A DNA stretch of 64,000 nt, taken from positions 100,505-164,504 of the forward strand of contig JAEYNP010000114.1 of the NCBI GenBank assembly GCA_023412495.1, given 5' to 3'. This DNA comes from Pseudomonadota bacterium. Its GTDB lineage: Bacteria; Desulfobacterota; Desulfobulbia; Desulfobulbales; Desulfocapsaceae. Shown here piece after piece: positions 16,415 to 24,089 of this stretch (positions are counted from its first letter, which is position 1; every line of letters begins with the position of its first letter). A model generated the notes under the pieces. The model saw only the letters and a program-made list of their open reading frames with translations, ran no database searches and was not told where the DNA came from. A program made the translations under genes and the position numbers.

Positions 16415-17296
16415 TCACTTTCCCAGCAACCGGTCGAGAAAAACCCGGTAATGGTGCGGCATTGTCCGCTTCGGCGAGGTGACGACAAAAAAGGATCTGG
16501 TCATGGACCAGCCGGTTACTTCGATTTCCCGAACAGTGCCGGACTCCAGCTCGTCGCGCACCGCATGCCTGGAAATCACAGAAACCCCCAGGTCGGCCTT
16601 GACTGCCTCCTTGACTGCTGCACTGGACCCCAGGGTGGCGCAAATATTGAATTGATCGAGGGCATAGCGTTGTCTGGCGAGCAGCATTTCCAGGCTCTTC
16701 CGGGTGCCGGAGCCCCTCTCCCGGACAATGAAGGGAAGCCGGCAAAGTTCCTCCATGGTGATCCTCGAGGGCGTCGGATTGGCTGCGGCGGCGGCGAGGA
16801 TGAGCTGGTCCTCGGCGAAGGGCTGGTAGTTCAGCTTCACCCCTGGCAGCTTGGCCCCGACGATGCCGAGCAAAAGCCCGTTGCCGGCCACCTCCTCGAC
16901 GATTCGTGCCGAATCGTTGATCCTGATTTCAAAGGAGATGCCAGGGAACTCGTTTTTGAAAGAGGCCGCAATCTTCGGCAGGAGGTAGGCCCCGGGGATG
17001 GTGCTCGCGCCGATGATCAGCTCGCCCGAGACGGCGCCGCCGGTGGCGGTGATATCCTCCTCCAGGCGACGCAGTTCGTCGAGGATGGCCAGGGCACGGG
17101 GAAAGAGCAGGTCCGCTTCGGCCGTCGGCAGGATTTTGCGGCCGAGACGGTCGAAGAGCCGGCAGTTGAGCCGGGCCTCCAGGTTCTGTATGTGTTCGCT
17201 GACCGTGGGTTGGCTGGTGTAGAGCTGCTCCGCCGCCTTGGTAAAGCTTCTGGTCCGATAGACGGCAACAAAGATTTGCAGGTGACGCGTTTCGAT
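16415..17296 (-). CDS. LysR-type regulator with a non-canonical (ATC) start codon
   Basis: The frame gives 293 residues, the normal LysR length. The N-terminal helix-turn-helix is complete (TRHLQIFVAVYRTRSFTKAA, then TSQPTVSEHIQNLEARL), and the effector domain follows (GELIIGASTIPGAYLLPKIA). No ATG, GTG or TTG exists between the upstream in-frame TGA and this domain; the only sensible start is an ATC at 17296, eight bases after a strong GGAGG. Read as Met it gives M-E-T-R-H-L, a typical LysR beginning. A base error in the record would also explain this. The gene lies beside cysK/cysE, so control of sulfur metabolism is possible but unproven. Confidence 0.8.
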   Translation of the reverse strand: METRHLQIFVAVYRTRSFTKAAEQLYTSQPTVSEHIQNLEARLNCRLFDRLGRKILPTAEADLLFPRALAILDELRRLEEDITATGGAVSGELIIGASTIPGAYLLPKIAASFKNEFPGISFEIRINDSARIVEEVAGNGLLLGIVGAKLPGVKLNYQPFAEDQLILAAAAANPTPSRITMEELCRLPFIVRERGSGTRKSLEMLLARQRYALDQFNICATLGSSAAVKEAVKADLGVSVISRHAVRDELESGTVREIEVTGWSMTRSFFVVTSPKRTMPHHYRVFLDRLLGK

Positions 17297-17327
17297 GACG
17301 AATTCCTCCGGCTCGGATCAAATTTTT

Positions 17328-17445
17328 ACTAATGCGGGCTGACGCCCGCAACCCAAGGGTTGTGATCCCCTCCCACAGCAGAGGGTATAAGTACCTTCAC
17401 GAATTTCGTTCTTAAAAAGCAAGAAACGGATTTCTAAGGTACTAA
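17328..17445 (+). repeat. Modular intergenic repeat, copy A (slightly shortened)
   Basis: It begins with the hairpin TGCGGGCTGACGCCCGCA, followed by the AACCC/GGGTT stem, the CCCTCC-CAGCAGAGGG block, and the AT-rich end that closes in CTAAGGTACTAA. It lacks the internal CTCTTTTCAGTACCCCC segment seen in the copy at 57163. It lies directly upstream of the LysR gene and so must contain or border its promoter. Confidence 0.85.
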
Positions 17446-17542
17446 AAGAAGAGTAATAAGCGGCTGAAGTATAGTGGGACCGCGGATCATTTGCCAGCGA
17501 AAATCATGGAAATACTCGTCGAAAAGGCGTCGACATCCGAAC

Positions 17543-18460
17543 CTACTCGCGCAGCAGCGGGGTGCTGAGGTACCTCTCGCCGCTGTCCGGCAGGACCACC
17601 ACTATAGTCTTGCCTTTATTTTCCGGCCGGACCGCCACCTGCATCGCCGCATAGGCCGCTGCGCCGCAGGAGATGCCGGCGAGGATGCCTTCCTCCGAGG
17701 CCAGGAGCCGGGCGGTTTCAAAGGCGTCGTCGTTGCTGACGGTCACGATCTCGTCGATGATCTCCCGGTTGAGGATGGCCGGAACGAAACCCGCGCCGAT
17801 CCCCTGGATCTTGTGAGGGCCCGGCTTGCCGCCGGAGAGCACCGGAGAATCCTGGGGCTCCACCGCGATCGAGATCATCGACGGGTTCCTCTTCTTCAAC
17901 ACCTCGGAGACGCCTGTGATGGTACCCCCCGTGCCGACCCCGGCGACGAAGATGTCGATCTTGCCGTCGGTGTCCCGCCAGATCTCCTCGGCGGTGGTTC
18001 GGCGATGGATCTCCGGATTGGCGGGGTTGCCGAACTGGTCGGGGATGAAGCCGTTCGGCGTCTCGGCGAGAAGCTGCTGGGCACGGGCGATCGCCCCCTT
18101 CATCCCTTCCGCGGCCGGCGTCAGGACCAGTTCCGCCCCCAGGTGCTTGAGGAGCTTGCGCCGCTCGATGCTCATGGTCTCCGGCATGGTGAGGATCAGC
18201 TTGAGCTTCTTATGGGCGCAGACGAAGGCGAGGCCGATGCCGGTGTTGCCGCTGGTCGGTTCGATCACCGTGCTCTCTTTCGTGATCCGCCCGTCGCGCT
18301 CGGCGGCCTCGATCATCGCCACGGCGATGCGGCACTTGACGCTGCCGGCCGGATTGCGTGACTCCTGCTTGCCGAGCAGAGTGGCCCCGGCCCTTGCCGA
18401 AAATTGACCCAGCTTGAGGAGCGGGGTGTTGCCGATGGTTTCGAGTATTGTGCTAGCCAT
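17543..18460 (-). CDS. cysK: Cysteine synthase A (O-acetylserine sulfhydrylase)
   Basis: 305 residues. The PLP lysine is in [16 protein letters not shown], the substrate loop is [12 protein letters not shown], and the phosphate-binding glycine loop is [15 protein letters not shown]. The enzyme makes cysteine from O-acetylserine and sulfide in the cytoplasm. It lies 17 bp after the serine acetyltransferase gene, which makes its substrate, and ends the metX-metW-cysE-cysK run. The isoleucine-type C-terminal peptide of the serine acetyltransferase partner (needed for the cysteine synthase complex) is not obvious, since that protein ends SNSL. Confidence 0.93.
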   Translation of the reverse strand: MASTILETIGNTPLLKLGQFSARAGATLLGKQESRNPAGSVKCRIAVAMIEAAERDGRITKESTVIEPTSGNTGIGLAFVCAHKKLKLILTMPETMSIERRKLLKHLGAELVLTPAAEGMKGAIARAQQLLAETPNGFIPDQFGNPANPEIHRRTTAEEIWRDTDGKIDIFVAGVGTGGTITGVSEVLKKRNPSMISIAVEPQDSPVLSGGKPGPHKIQGIGAGFVPAILNREIIDEIVTVSNDDAFETARLLASEEGILAGISCGAAAYAAMQVAVRPENKGKTIVVVLPDSGERYLSTPLLRE

Positions 18461-18477
18461 ATGTAAGCCTCATGGGT

Positions 18478-19452
18478 CTAAAGGGAATTTGAGTAGATCA
18501 GCTCCGGCCGTTTCAGCAAGACCTTGGTGCCGGCCGGGACGCTCGCGGTCAGCCAGATATTGCCGCCGATGATCGAGCCTTCGCCGATGACGGTCTCGCC
18601 GCCGAGGATGGTGGTGTTGGAGTAGATGATGACGTTGTCCTCGATCGTCGGGTGCCGTTTCTTGTTGCGCATGGACTCGCCGGCATCACGGGGCAGCGAC
18701 AGGGCCCCCAGGGTGACCCCCTGATAGATCCGCACATTCTTGCCGATGACTGTGGTCTCGCCGATGACCACCCCTGTGCCGTGGTCGATGAAGAAGCCCG
18801 GGCCGATGGTCGCCCCCGGATGGATGTCGATGCCGGTCTTGGAGTGGGCATACTCAGTCATGATCCGCGGGATGATCGGCACCTTGAGGCGATAGAGCTC
18901 GTGGGCGAGGCGGTAGACCAGGGTGGCGAAGAGCCCGGGATAGCAGAAGATGACCTCGTCCGGGCTCTTGGTCGCCGGGTCGCCTTCCAGGGCCGCGCGG
19001 ATGTCGGTGGCGAGTATGGCCGCCACCCGCGGCATACACTCGATGAAAGCGAGCGCCATGCCGTGGCTCTTGGCTTCGCAGCTGGTGCATGGCAGGTTGT
19101 TGCGCCGGCAGTCGTGGCGGATGGCCATGGTGATCTGCTCGCTGACCTTGTCGTAGAGATCGGTGGTCTGCTCGCCGATGTAGTATTCGAGGTTCGAGGC
19201 GTGCAGCTTCGACTTGGTGAAATAGCCGGGGAAGAGGATGCAGCGGGCCTTCTCGACAATCTCGATGATCTCCCTCTGGGAGGGGATGGAGACCGGGCTT
19301 ACATGCTCGAAGCACTCCTTGGTGGCCCAGGAGGAGAGCAGCTCCTTGACGATGCCCGGCACCTTGAAGTGCTGGCAGCAGTCGGTGACCTGGATATGAT
19401 CGCAGATGGCGGCAATGGAACGGGTGTCGATGCAGGCTTTTTTTTCTGACAT
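18478..19452 (-). CDS. cysE: Serine O-acetyltransferase
   Basis: 324 residues. The N-terminal helical part (about 1-190) is followed by a left-handed beta-helix with hexapeptide repeats: [40 protein letters not shown], and a C-terminal loop after ERNK-like residues ([17 protein letters not shown]). The His in IDHGTG and Asp/His pair are the expected catalytic residues. It acetylates serine with acetyl-CoA, the committed step to cysteine. The long N-terminus has several cysteines ([17 protein letters not shown]). It lies 33 bp after metW and 17 bp before cysK on the same strand. Confidence 0.9.
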   Translation of the reverse strand: MSEKKACIDTRSIAAICDHIQVTDCCQHFKVPGIVKELLSSWATKECFEHVSPVSIPSQREIIEIVEKARCILFPGYFTKSKLHASNLEYYIGEQTTDLYDKVSEQITMAIRHDCRRNNLPCTSCEAKSHGMALAFIECMPRVAAILATDIRAALEGDPATKSPDEVIFCYPGLFATLVYRLAHELYRLKVPIIPRIMTEYAHSKTGIDIHPGATIGPGFFIDHGTGVVIGETTVIGKNVRIYQGVTLGALSLPRDAGESMRNKKRHPTIEDNVIIYSNTTILGGETVIGEGSIIGGNIWLTASVPAGTKVLLKRPELIYSNSL

Positions 19453-19485
19453 GTTAAGGTACCTGGGTGATTTATAAGTAATACA

Positions 19486-20145
19486 TTAATTGCGATTCTT
19501 GCCGTTTCTGTTCTTCTCGATGATATAGATGCCGTAGGTGGCGCGCAAATCTTTCAAATACCGTACGACTTTGCCTTCGCTGCTCTCGGGGTTGGTGGTC
19601 ACCGCGATCTCCTGGAGGATGTTGTAGCCCACGTCCCTGGCAAATTTCCGGAAATCCTGCAGGGTGATGACCCTGATGTTGGGGGTGTCGTACCAGGAAT
19701 AGGGCAGCTGATCGTTTTTCGGTGCGACACCCCGCCAGAGGAGCTGCAGCCGGATCGAATAATGGCTGAAGTTCGGGAAGCTGACGATCACCCTGCGGCC
19801 GATCCGGGCAAGGGAATAGAGCAGCCTGGCGGGTTCGAGGACCTGCTGCAGGGTCTGGCTCAAGATCACGTAATCGAAGCTGCAGTCGGGGTAGTCGTCA
19901 ACCTCCTCGTTCAAGTCGCCCTGAAGGACCGTCAATCCCCGGCCGATGCAGGAAGCGGCCTTCTTCTTGTCCAGCTCGATGCCGGTGCCGGCGACCTTCT
20001 TGTTGGCGGCGAGCCAGGCGAGCAGGTCGCCGTTGCCGCAGCCGAGGTCGAGTACCCGGCTGCCCTCCGGGATGGCCCGGGCGATGATCCGCAGGTCGAA
20101 GCGGATGTTTTGTACTCCTCCTCCCCCCGTCTCAGGCCAGACCAT
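19486..20145 (-). CDS. metW: Methionine biosynthesis protein MetW
   Basis: 219 residues with a class I methyltransferase fold: the glycine loop RVLDLGCGNGDLLAWL, then VILSQTLQQVLEP, the hallmark block FPNFSHYSIRLQLLWRG and PYSWYDTPNIRVITLQDF. MetW always accompanies MetX in bacteria that use acetyl- or succinyl-homoserine and is thought to assist that step. Its start overlaps the end of metX by 14 bp, which is the usual coupled arrangement. Role beyond association with MetX is not settled in the family. Confidence 0.9.
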   Translation of the reverse strand: MVWPETGGGGVQNIRFDLRIIARAIPEGSRVLDLGCGNGDLLAWLAANKKVAGTGIELDKKKAASCIGRGLTVLQGDLNEEVDDYPDCSFDYVILSQTLQQVLEPARLLYSLARIGRRVIVSFPNFSHYSIRLQLLWRGVAPKNDQLPYSWYDTPNIRVITLQDFRKFARDVGYNILQEIAVTTNPESSEGKVVRYLKDLRATYGIYIIEKNRNGKNRN

Positions 20146-21280
20146 CGAAGAACCCCCTGATCAGTGTGGTGAGCCGTTCGTCCGGGATGAGGAAGGCGTC
20201 GTGGCCGCAGTCCGCCTCGATCTCGCAGAAGCTGACATCCTGGCCGGTCCGCTTGAGCGTCTGCACCAGCTCCTTCGACTGGTAGGTCGGGTAGAGCCAG
20301 TCCGAAGTGTAGGAGATCACCAGGTACTTGATCTTCCTGTCGCCGTTGCCGTGGAGCGGGCCGGACTTGCTCATGCGCTCGGAGATGTCGAAGTAGTCGG
20401 CGGCCTTGGTGATGTAGAGCACCGAATTGGCGTCGAAGCGGCCGACGAATTTGGTTCCCTGGTGGCGAAGGTAGCTCTCCACCTGGAAATCGCCGTCGAA
20501 GCCGAAGGAGAAGTTTTCTTTGTTCTGCAGCCGCCGGCCGAACTTGCGGTGCATGGCCTGGTCGGAGAGGTAGGTGACGTGGCCGACCATGCGGGCCACG
20601 GCGAGCCCCATTTCCGGTTTCGCGCCGCCGTAGTAGTTGCCCCGGTTCCAGTTGGGATCGGCCATGATAGACTGGCGGGCAATTTCGTTGAAGGCGATGG
20701 CCAGCGCGGAGTGGCGCATGGTGGTGGCGATGGGCACGGCCGAGCGTACCGCCTCCGGATATCGGGCGCACCATTCGAGCACCTGCATGCCCCCCACCGA
20801 TCCGCCGATGACGCCGTGGAGCCGGGTAATCCCCAGGGCATCGATCAGCGCCTTCTGGGTCGCGACGATGTCGCCGATGGTCATCATCGGGAAGTCGAGG
20901 CCAAAGGGTCTGCCGGTCGCCGGATTGAGCGAGCAGGGGCCGGTCGAGCCCATGCAGCTGCCGAGGATGTTCGGGCAGATGACGAAATATCTGTCGGTAT
21001 CGATGCCACGGCCAGGGCCAACCATGAAGTCCCACCAGCCGGGCTTCTCGCCCATAAGGTCGTTTGAATAGCGTCCGGCCACGTGGGAGTCGCCGGAGAA
21101 GGCGTGGCAGACCATGATGGCGTTGTCCTTCGCCGCATTCAGGTTGCCGAGGGTCTCGTAGGCAATGGTCACCGGCGAAAGCCTGGCCCCGCTCTCCAGC
21201 ACCAATTCGGCGGGCGGCTCGGCGAACGTATAGAATTGCTTCTCCACGGTCAGGGCCGGCTCGCGGGTGGCTATATCCAT
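20132..21280 (-). CDS. metX: Homoserine O-acetyltransferase (alpha/beta hydrolase)
   Basis: 382 residues from the ATG at 21280. The nucleophile elbow is GGSVGGMQVLEW; the Asp is in ISYTSDWLYPTYQS and the His in DCGHDAFL, completing the triad. It acetylates (or in some members succinylates) homoserine for methionine synthesis. Longer in-frame starts up to 21391 would translate the REP palindrome at 21311-21336 and are rejected. It leads a run with metW, cysE and cysK; its product is used by MetY encoded just upstream on the same strand. Confidence 0.92.
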   Translation of the reverse strand: MDIATREPALTVEKQFYTFAEPPAELVLESGARLSPVTIAYETLGNLNAAKDNAIMVCHAFSGDSHVAGRYSNDLMGEKPGWWDFMVGPGRGIDTDRYFVICPNILGSCMGSTGPCSLNPATGRPFGLDFPMMTIGDIVATQKALIDALGITRLHGVIGGSVGGMQVLEWCARYPEAVRSAVPIATTMRHSALAIAFNEIARQSIMADPNWNRGNYYGGAKPEMGLAVARMVGHVTYLSDQAMHRKFGRRLQNKENFSFGFDGDFQVESYLRHQGTKFVGRFDANSVLYITKAADYFDISERMSKSGPLHGNGDRKIKYLVISYTSDWLYPTYQSKELVQTLKRTGQDVSFCEIEADCGHDAFLIPDERLTTLIRGFFDGLA

Positions 21281-21310
21281 GCTTATGCTTTTCAATAATC
21301 CCGGTTCGAT

Positions 21311-21509
21311 CATTCCCACGCTCCAGCGTGGGAATGCAGCCATGGACGCTCCCGCGTCCCGTTTTCGTTCATAGCCACGAATCAATCCCAAGCAGCCGTC
21401 CTAGATAATTCCGGGCGCTGGAAATAGTTGCCTTCCGGCCATGCGCTTTCTCCGTCAACTCGGGACGCAGGAGCGTCCCAGGCTGGTTCCCACGCTGGAG
21501 CGTGGGAAC
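21311..21509. repeat. Pair of inverted REP palindromes (REPIN-like)
   Basis: Copy one (21311-21360) has the 12 bp-arm palindrome CATTCCCACGCT-CC-AGCGTGGGAATG followed by a second short hairpin GGACGC-TCCC-GCGTCC. Copy two (21462-21509) is the same unit in reverse: GGGACGC-AGGA-GCGTCCC, then GTTCCCACGCT-GG-AGCGTGGGAAC. About 100 bp separates them. Two inverted REP units at this spacing is the arrangement called a REPIN, which RAYT transposases move in other bacteria. No RAYT gene is in the window. A third, imperfect unit is at 26796. Confidence 0.8.
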
Positions 21510-21563
21510 GATCGATGTCCGGTCATTTTGGAAGTTTTTTTCATTACAATTCATTCCCCCACT

Positions 21564-22847
21564 TTACGCCGCAGCGGCCAGCGCCTGGTCGATGTCGGCA
21601 ATGATGTCGTCGACATGCTCGAGGCCCACCGACAGCCGGACCATGCCCTCGTCGATGCCTCCCTCCCGCAGCTGTTCGACGGACAGCTGGGAATGGGTGG
21701 TCGAGGCCGGATGGATGGCGAGCGTCTTGGCGTCACCGACGTTGGCCAGGTGGGAGACGAGCTTCAGGCTGTCGATGAACTTTTTGCCGGCGGCGAGCCC
21801 CCCTTTGATGCCGAAGGCAATCATGCCGCCGAAGCCGTTTTTCAGGTACCTGGCGGCAATCTCGTGCCCTGGCGATCCGGGCCGCCCGGGATACTGGACC
21901 CAGGCAACGCGCGCGTGGCCGGCCAGATGTTCCGCCACCGTTTGCGCGTTCTCGCAGTGCCTGGCCATGCGGAGCGGCAGGGTCTCGATGCCCTGGAGGA
22001 TGGCCCAGCAGTTGTCGGGGCTGATGCATGCCCCGAGATTCCTGAGCGGCACGAGACGCATCCGCAGGATGAAGGCCAGCGGGTTGAGCTCGCCCAGGTC
22101 GTGGGCGTAGCGCATGCCGTGGTAGGAGGGGTCGGGTTCGTTGTAGAGGGTGAATTTTTCGTCCTTCCAGTCGAAATTGCCGGCATCGACGACGATGCCG
22201 CCGATGGTCGTGCCGTGGCCGCCGAGCCATTTGGTGAGCGAGTGGATGACGACGTTGGCGCCGTGCTCTATGGGCCGCAGCAGGTAAGGCGTGGTAAAGG
22301 TCGAGTCGACGATGAGCGGCAGCTTGTGCGCCTGGGCGATCTTCGCCAGCATCTCGATATCTGTCATGTTGAGCGCCGGGTTGCCGATGGTCTCGCAGTA
22401 GATGGCCCGGGTTTTGCCGTTGATGGCCGCCTTCACCTTGTCCGGCTGTCCTGCGTCGACCAGGCGAACCTTGATCCCCAGCTGGGGCAGGATCGAGTCG
22501 AACTGGACGAAGGTCCCGCCGTAGAGGTTGTTGGCGGAAACGATCTCATCCCCCTGGCCGCAGATGTTGATGATGGTATAAAAAATCGCCGAGGTCCCGG
22601 AGGAGAGAGCCAGGGCCGCGGCACCGCCCTCGAGGCTTGCCATGCGTTGTTCGAGGACGTCCTGGGTAGGGTTTCCGATTCGGGTGTAGATATTGCCCAG
22701 TTCCTTGAGCCCGAAAAGATTGGCGGCGTGTTCGGTGTCCTTGAAGAGATAGGCGGCGGTACGGTAGACGGGCACGGCCCGCGAGAGGGTTGTCGGATCC
22801 ACGGACTGGCCTGCGTGGAGGGCGAGTGTTTCAAATTTCATATGCAT
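21564..22847 (-). CDS. metY: O-acetylhomoserine sulfhydrylase / aminocarboxypropyltransferase
   Basis: 427 residues of the Cys/Met metabolism PLP family. The PLP lysine is in VIHSLTKWLGGHGTTIGG; other marks are TLALHAGQSVDP at the start, LEGGAAALALSSGTSA, and YCETIGNPALNMTDIE. The length and TLALHAGQ beginning favour the O-acetylhomoserine sulfhydrylase branch over MetB/MetC. It uses sulfide and O-acetylhomoserine to make homocysteine directly. Together with metX it gives direct sulfhydrylation, which suits a sulfide-rich anaerobe. It is on the same strand as metX but separated by the REP pair. Confidence 0.9.
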   Translation of the reverse strand: MHMKFETLALHAGQSVDPTTLSRAVPVYRTAAYLFKDTEHAANLFGLKELGNIYTRIGNPTQDVLEQRMASLEGGAAALALSSGTSAIFYTIINICGQGDEIVSANNLYGGTFVQFDSILPQLGIKVRLVDAGQPDKVKAAINGKTRAIYCETIGNPALNMTDIEMLAKIAQAHKLPLIVDSTFTTPYLLRPIEHGANVVIHSLTKWLGGHGTTIGGIVVDAGNFDWKDEKFTLYNEPDPSYHGMRYAHDLGELNPLAFILRMRLVPLRNLGACISPDNCWAILQGIETLPLRMARHCENAQTVAEHLAGHARVAWVQYPGRPGSPGHEIAARYLKNGFGGMIAFGIKGGLAAGKKFIDSLKLVSHLANVGDAKTLAIHPASTTHSQLSVEQLREGGIDEGMVRLSVGLEHVDDIIADIDQALAAAA

Positions 22848-22873
22848 CTCCTCTTTATATGAATCAAGCGTGG

Positions 22874-22963
22874 ACTAACCCCCCACAAGAGGGTCAAAGA
22901 TACCCTTCACGAAATTCATTTCAAAATGCAAGAAACGGATTCTTGGCACTAATTTCTAAGATA
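22874..22963 (+). repeat. Modular intergenic repeat, copy B (partial, diverged)
   Basis: This copy keeps CCCCCCACAAGAGGGT, TACCCTTCACGAAATTCATTTCAAA-like and TTTCTAAG-like parts but lacks the leading GCGGGC hairpin. The segment GCAAGAAACGGATT is shared with copy A and not with the others. It fills most of the gap between metY and the TPR gene. Confidence 0.65.
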
Positions 22964-23611
22964 TTAATTGGTCGAGGCCTGTTCCTTCTTCAGTTTATCG
23001 ATCACCTCGCGCATCGGTTCCCCTGTCCCGGCCTTGGCCTGCGGATCGATTTTAATCATCTCTTCCCAGGCGGCGATCGCGCCCCGCGGGTCATTCAGAT
23101 CGTACATCAGGACGATGCCCTTGTTGTACCTGGACGGCAGATGGGTCGGATCTTCCCGCATGGCGCGGTCAAACATCTCAATCGCCTTCTGCGGCTGATT
23201 GGCCTGCCGATACATGACGCCGAGGTCGGTGATGATGTTGGCGTCACCCTTGTGCAGCTCGAGGGATTTGGTATAGGCCGCTATGGCTTTTTCCGGCTGG
23301 TGGGTATCGTAATAGAGGTTGCCGAGACGTGACCATGCCTGGTAGTTTTGTGGATTGGCGGTCACCTCCGCCTCCAGGTTGAGAATAGCCTGATGCATTT
23401 CCTCGTTGTGCGTCTGGCTCTGGGCCTGTTCCGCGCCGGTATGGGTTCCCGGGGACAGGATGTTGCCCTTGTAGACGGAAAAGGCCACGCCGCTCAAAAA
23501 GCCGATGAGGAAAATTATGCAGTAGACGATCAGCTGATTTTTGGGTCCCTGCTGGGCGGGTTTGTTGTCCCGGTGCTCTTGCCGCGAAGAGTTGCGATGG
23601 GTTCTCGTCAT
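22964..23611 (-). CDS. Membrane-anchored TPR protein
   Basis: About 215 residues from the internal ATG at 23611; a GTG at 23674 would add 21 basic residues. A single membrane segment (LIVYCIIFLIGFLSGVAFSVY) near the N-terminus leaves the rest outside the cytoplasm. Then come three to four tetratricopeptide repeats: NYQAWSRLGNLYYDTHQPEKAI, ANIITDLGVMYRQANQPQKAIE, LPSRYNKGIVLMYDLNDPRGAI. Such proteins are protein-protein adaptors, for example in envelope or c-type cytochrome assembly (CcmH/CycH-like). Nothing nearby specifies the partner. Confidence 0.7.
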   Translation of the reverse strand: MTRTHRNSSRQEHRDNKPAQQGPKNQLIVYCIIFLIGFLSGVAFSVYKGNILSPGTHTGAEQAQSQTHNEEMHQAILNLEAEVTANPQNYQAWSRLGNLYYDTHQPEKAIAAYTKSLELHKGDANIITDLGVMYRQANQPQKAIEMFDRAMREDPTHLPSRYNKGIVLMYDLNDPRGAIAAWEEMIKIDPQAKAGTGEPMREVIDKLKKEQASTN

Positions 23612-23756
23612 GGAGTTCCGTCTGCCGGTTGAGGTTCGTTTTTTAGGAGAGGGCTGAGAAGTTTTTAATACCACGCAGTGGCATGTGATTCAAGAAAAAA
23701 TGAGAGCCGATGCTCCCGCACTTCCTGGCACCTTGTCAACTCCATGTTGCTGTATA

Positions 23757-23830
23757 ATACCTTAAAGATTCATTCTGTTTTTTTGAATGAATTTAGTTGA
23801 AGGTACTTGTACCCCCTCAACGGGTACCGA
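23757..23830 (-). repeat. Modular intergenic repeat, copy C (partial, reversed)
   Basis: It carries ACCTTAAAGATTCATTC, a T-run, GAATGAATTT, and GAAGGTACTTGTACCCCCT, i.e. the AT-rich hairpin end of the element in the minus orientation. A decayed CTTGAGGGG follows at 23840. It lies in the divergent gap (23612-24089) between the TPR gene and glgP. The rest of that gap shows nothing recognisable apart from the glgP ribosome site. Confidence 0.6.
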
Positions 23831-24089
23831 CCAGAGGCCCCTTGAGGGGATTGGAGTATTTTCAATGAAATAGATATATCCATTCCCGAGCTTTGTCCAG
23901 TGTAGGATCTCCACCGGTGAGGAGTACGATTCTCCGAAAAATGGTGCTGAATCCGCTCCTGGTTTGCAACTCTCGTTTTATTCCGATAAAACTAGGTTTA
24001 ATGTATAGACTAAATGATTCAAGGTTCGGCAGGTTCCCCCGCCGGTCTTGTTCAATATATGAAATAAATTTCCTCAGGAGGAAGAGCAC

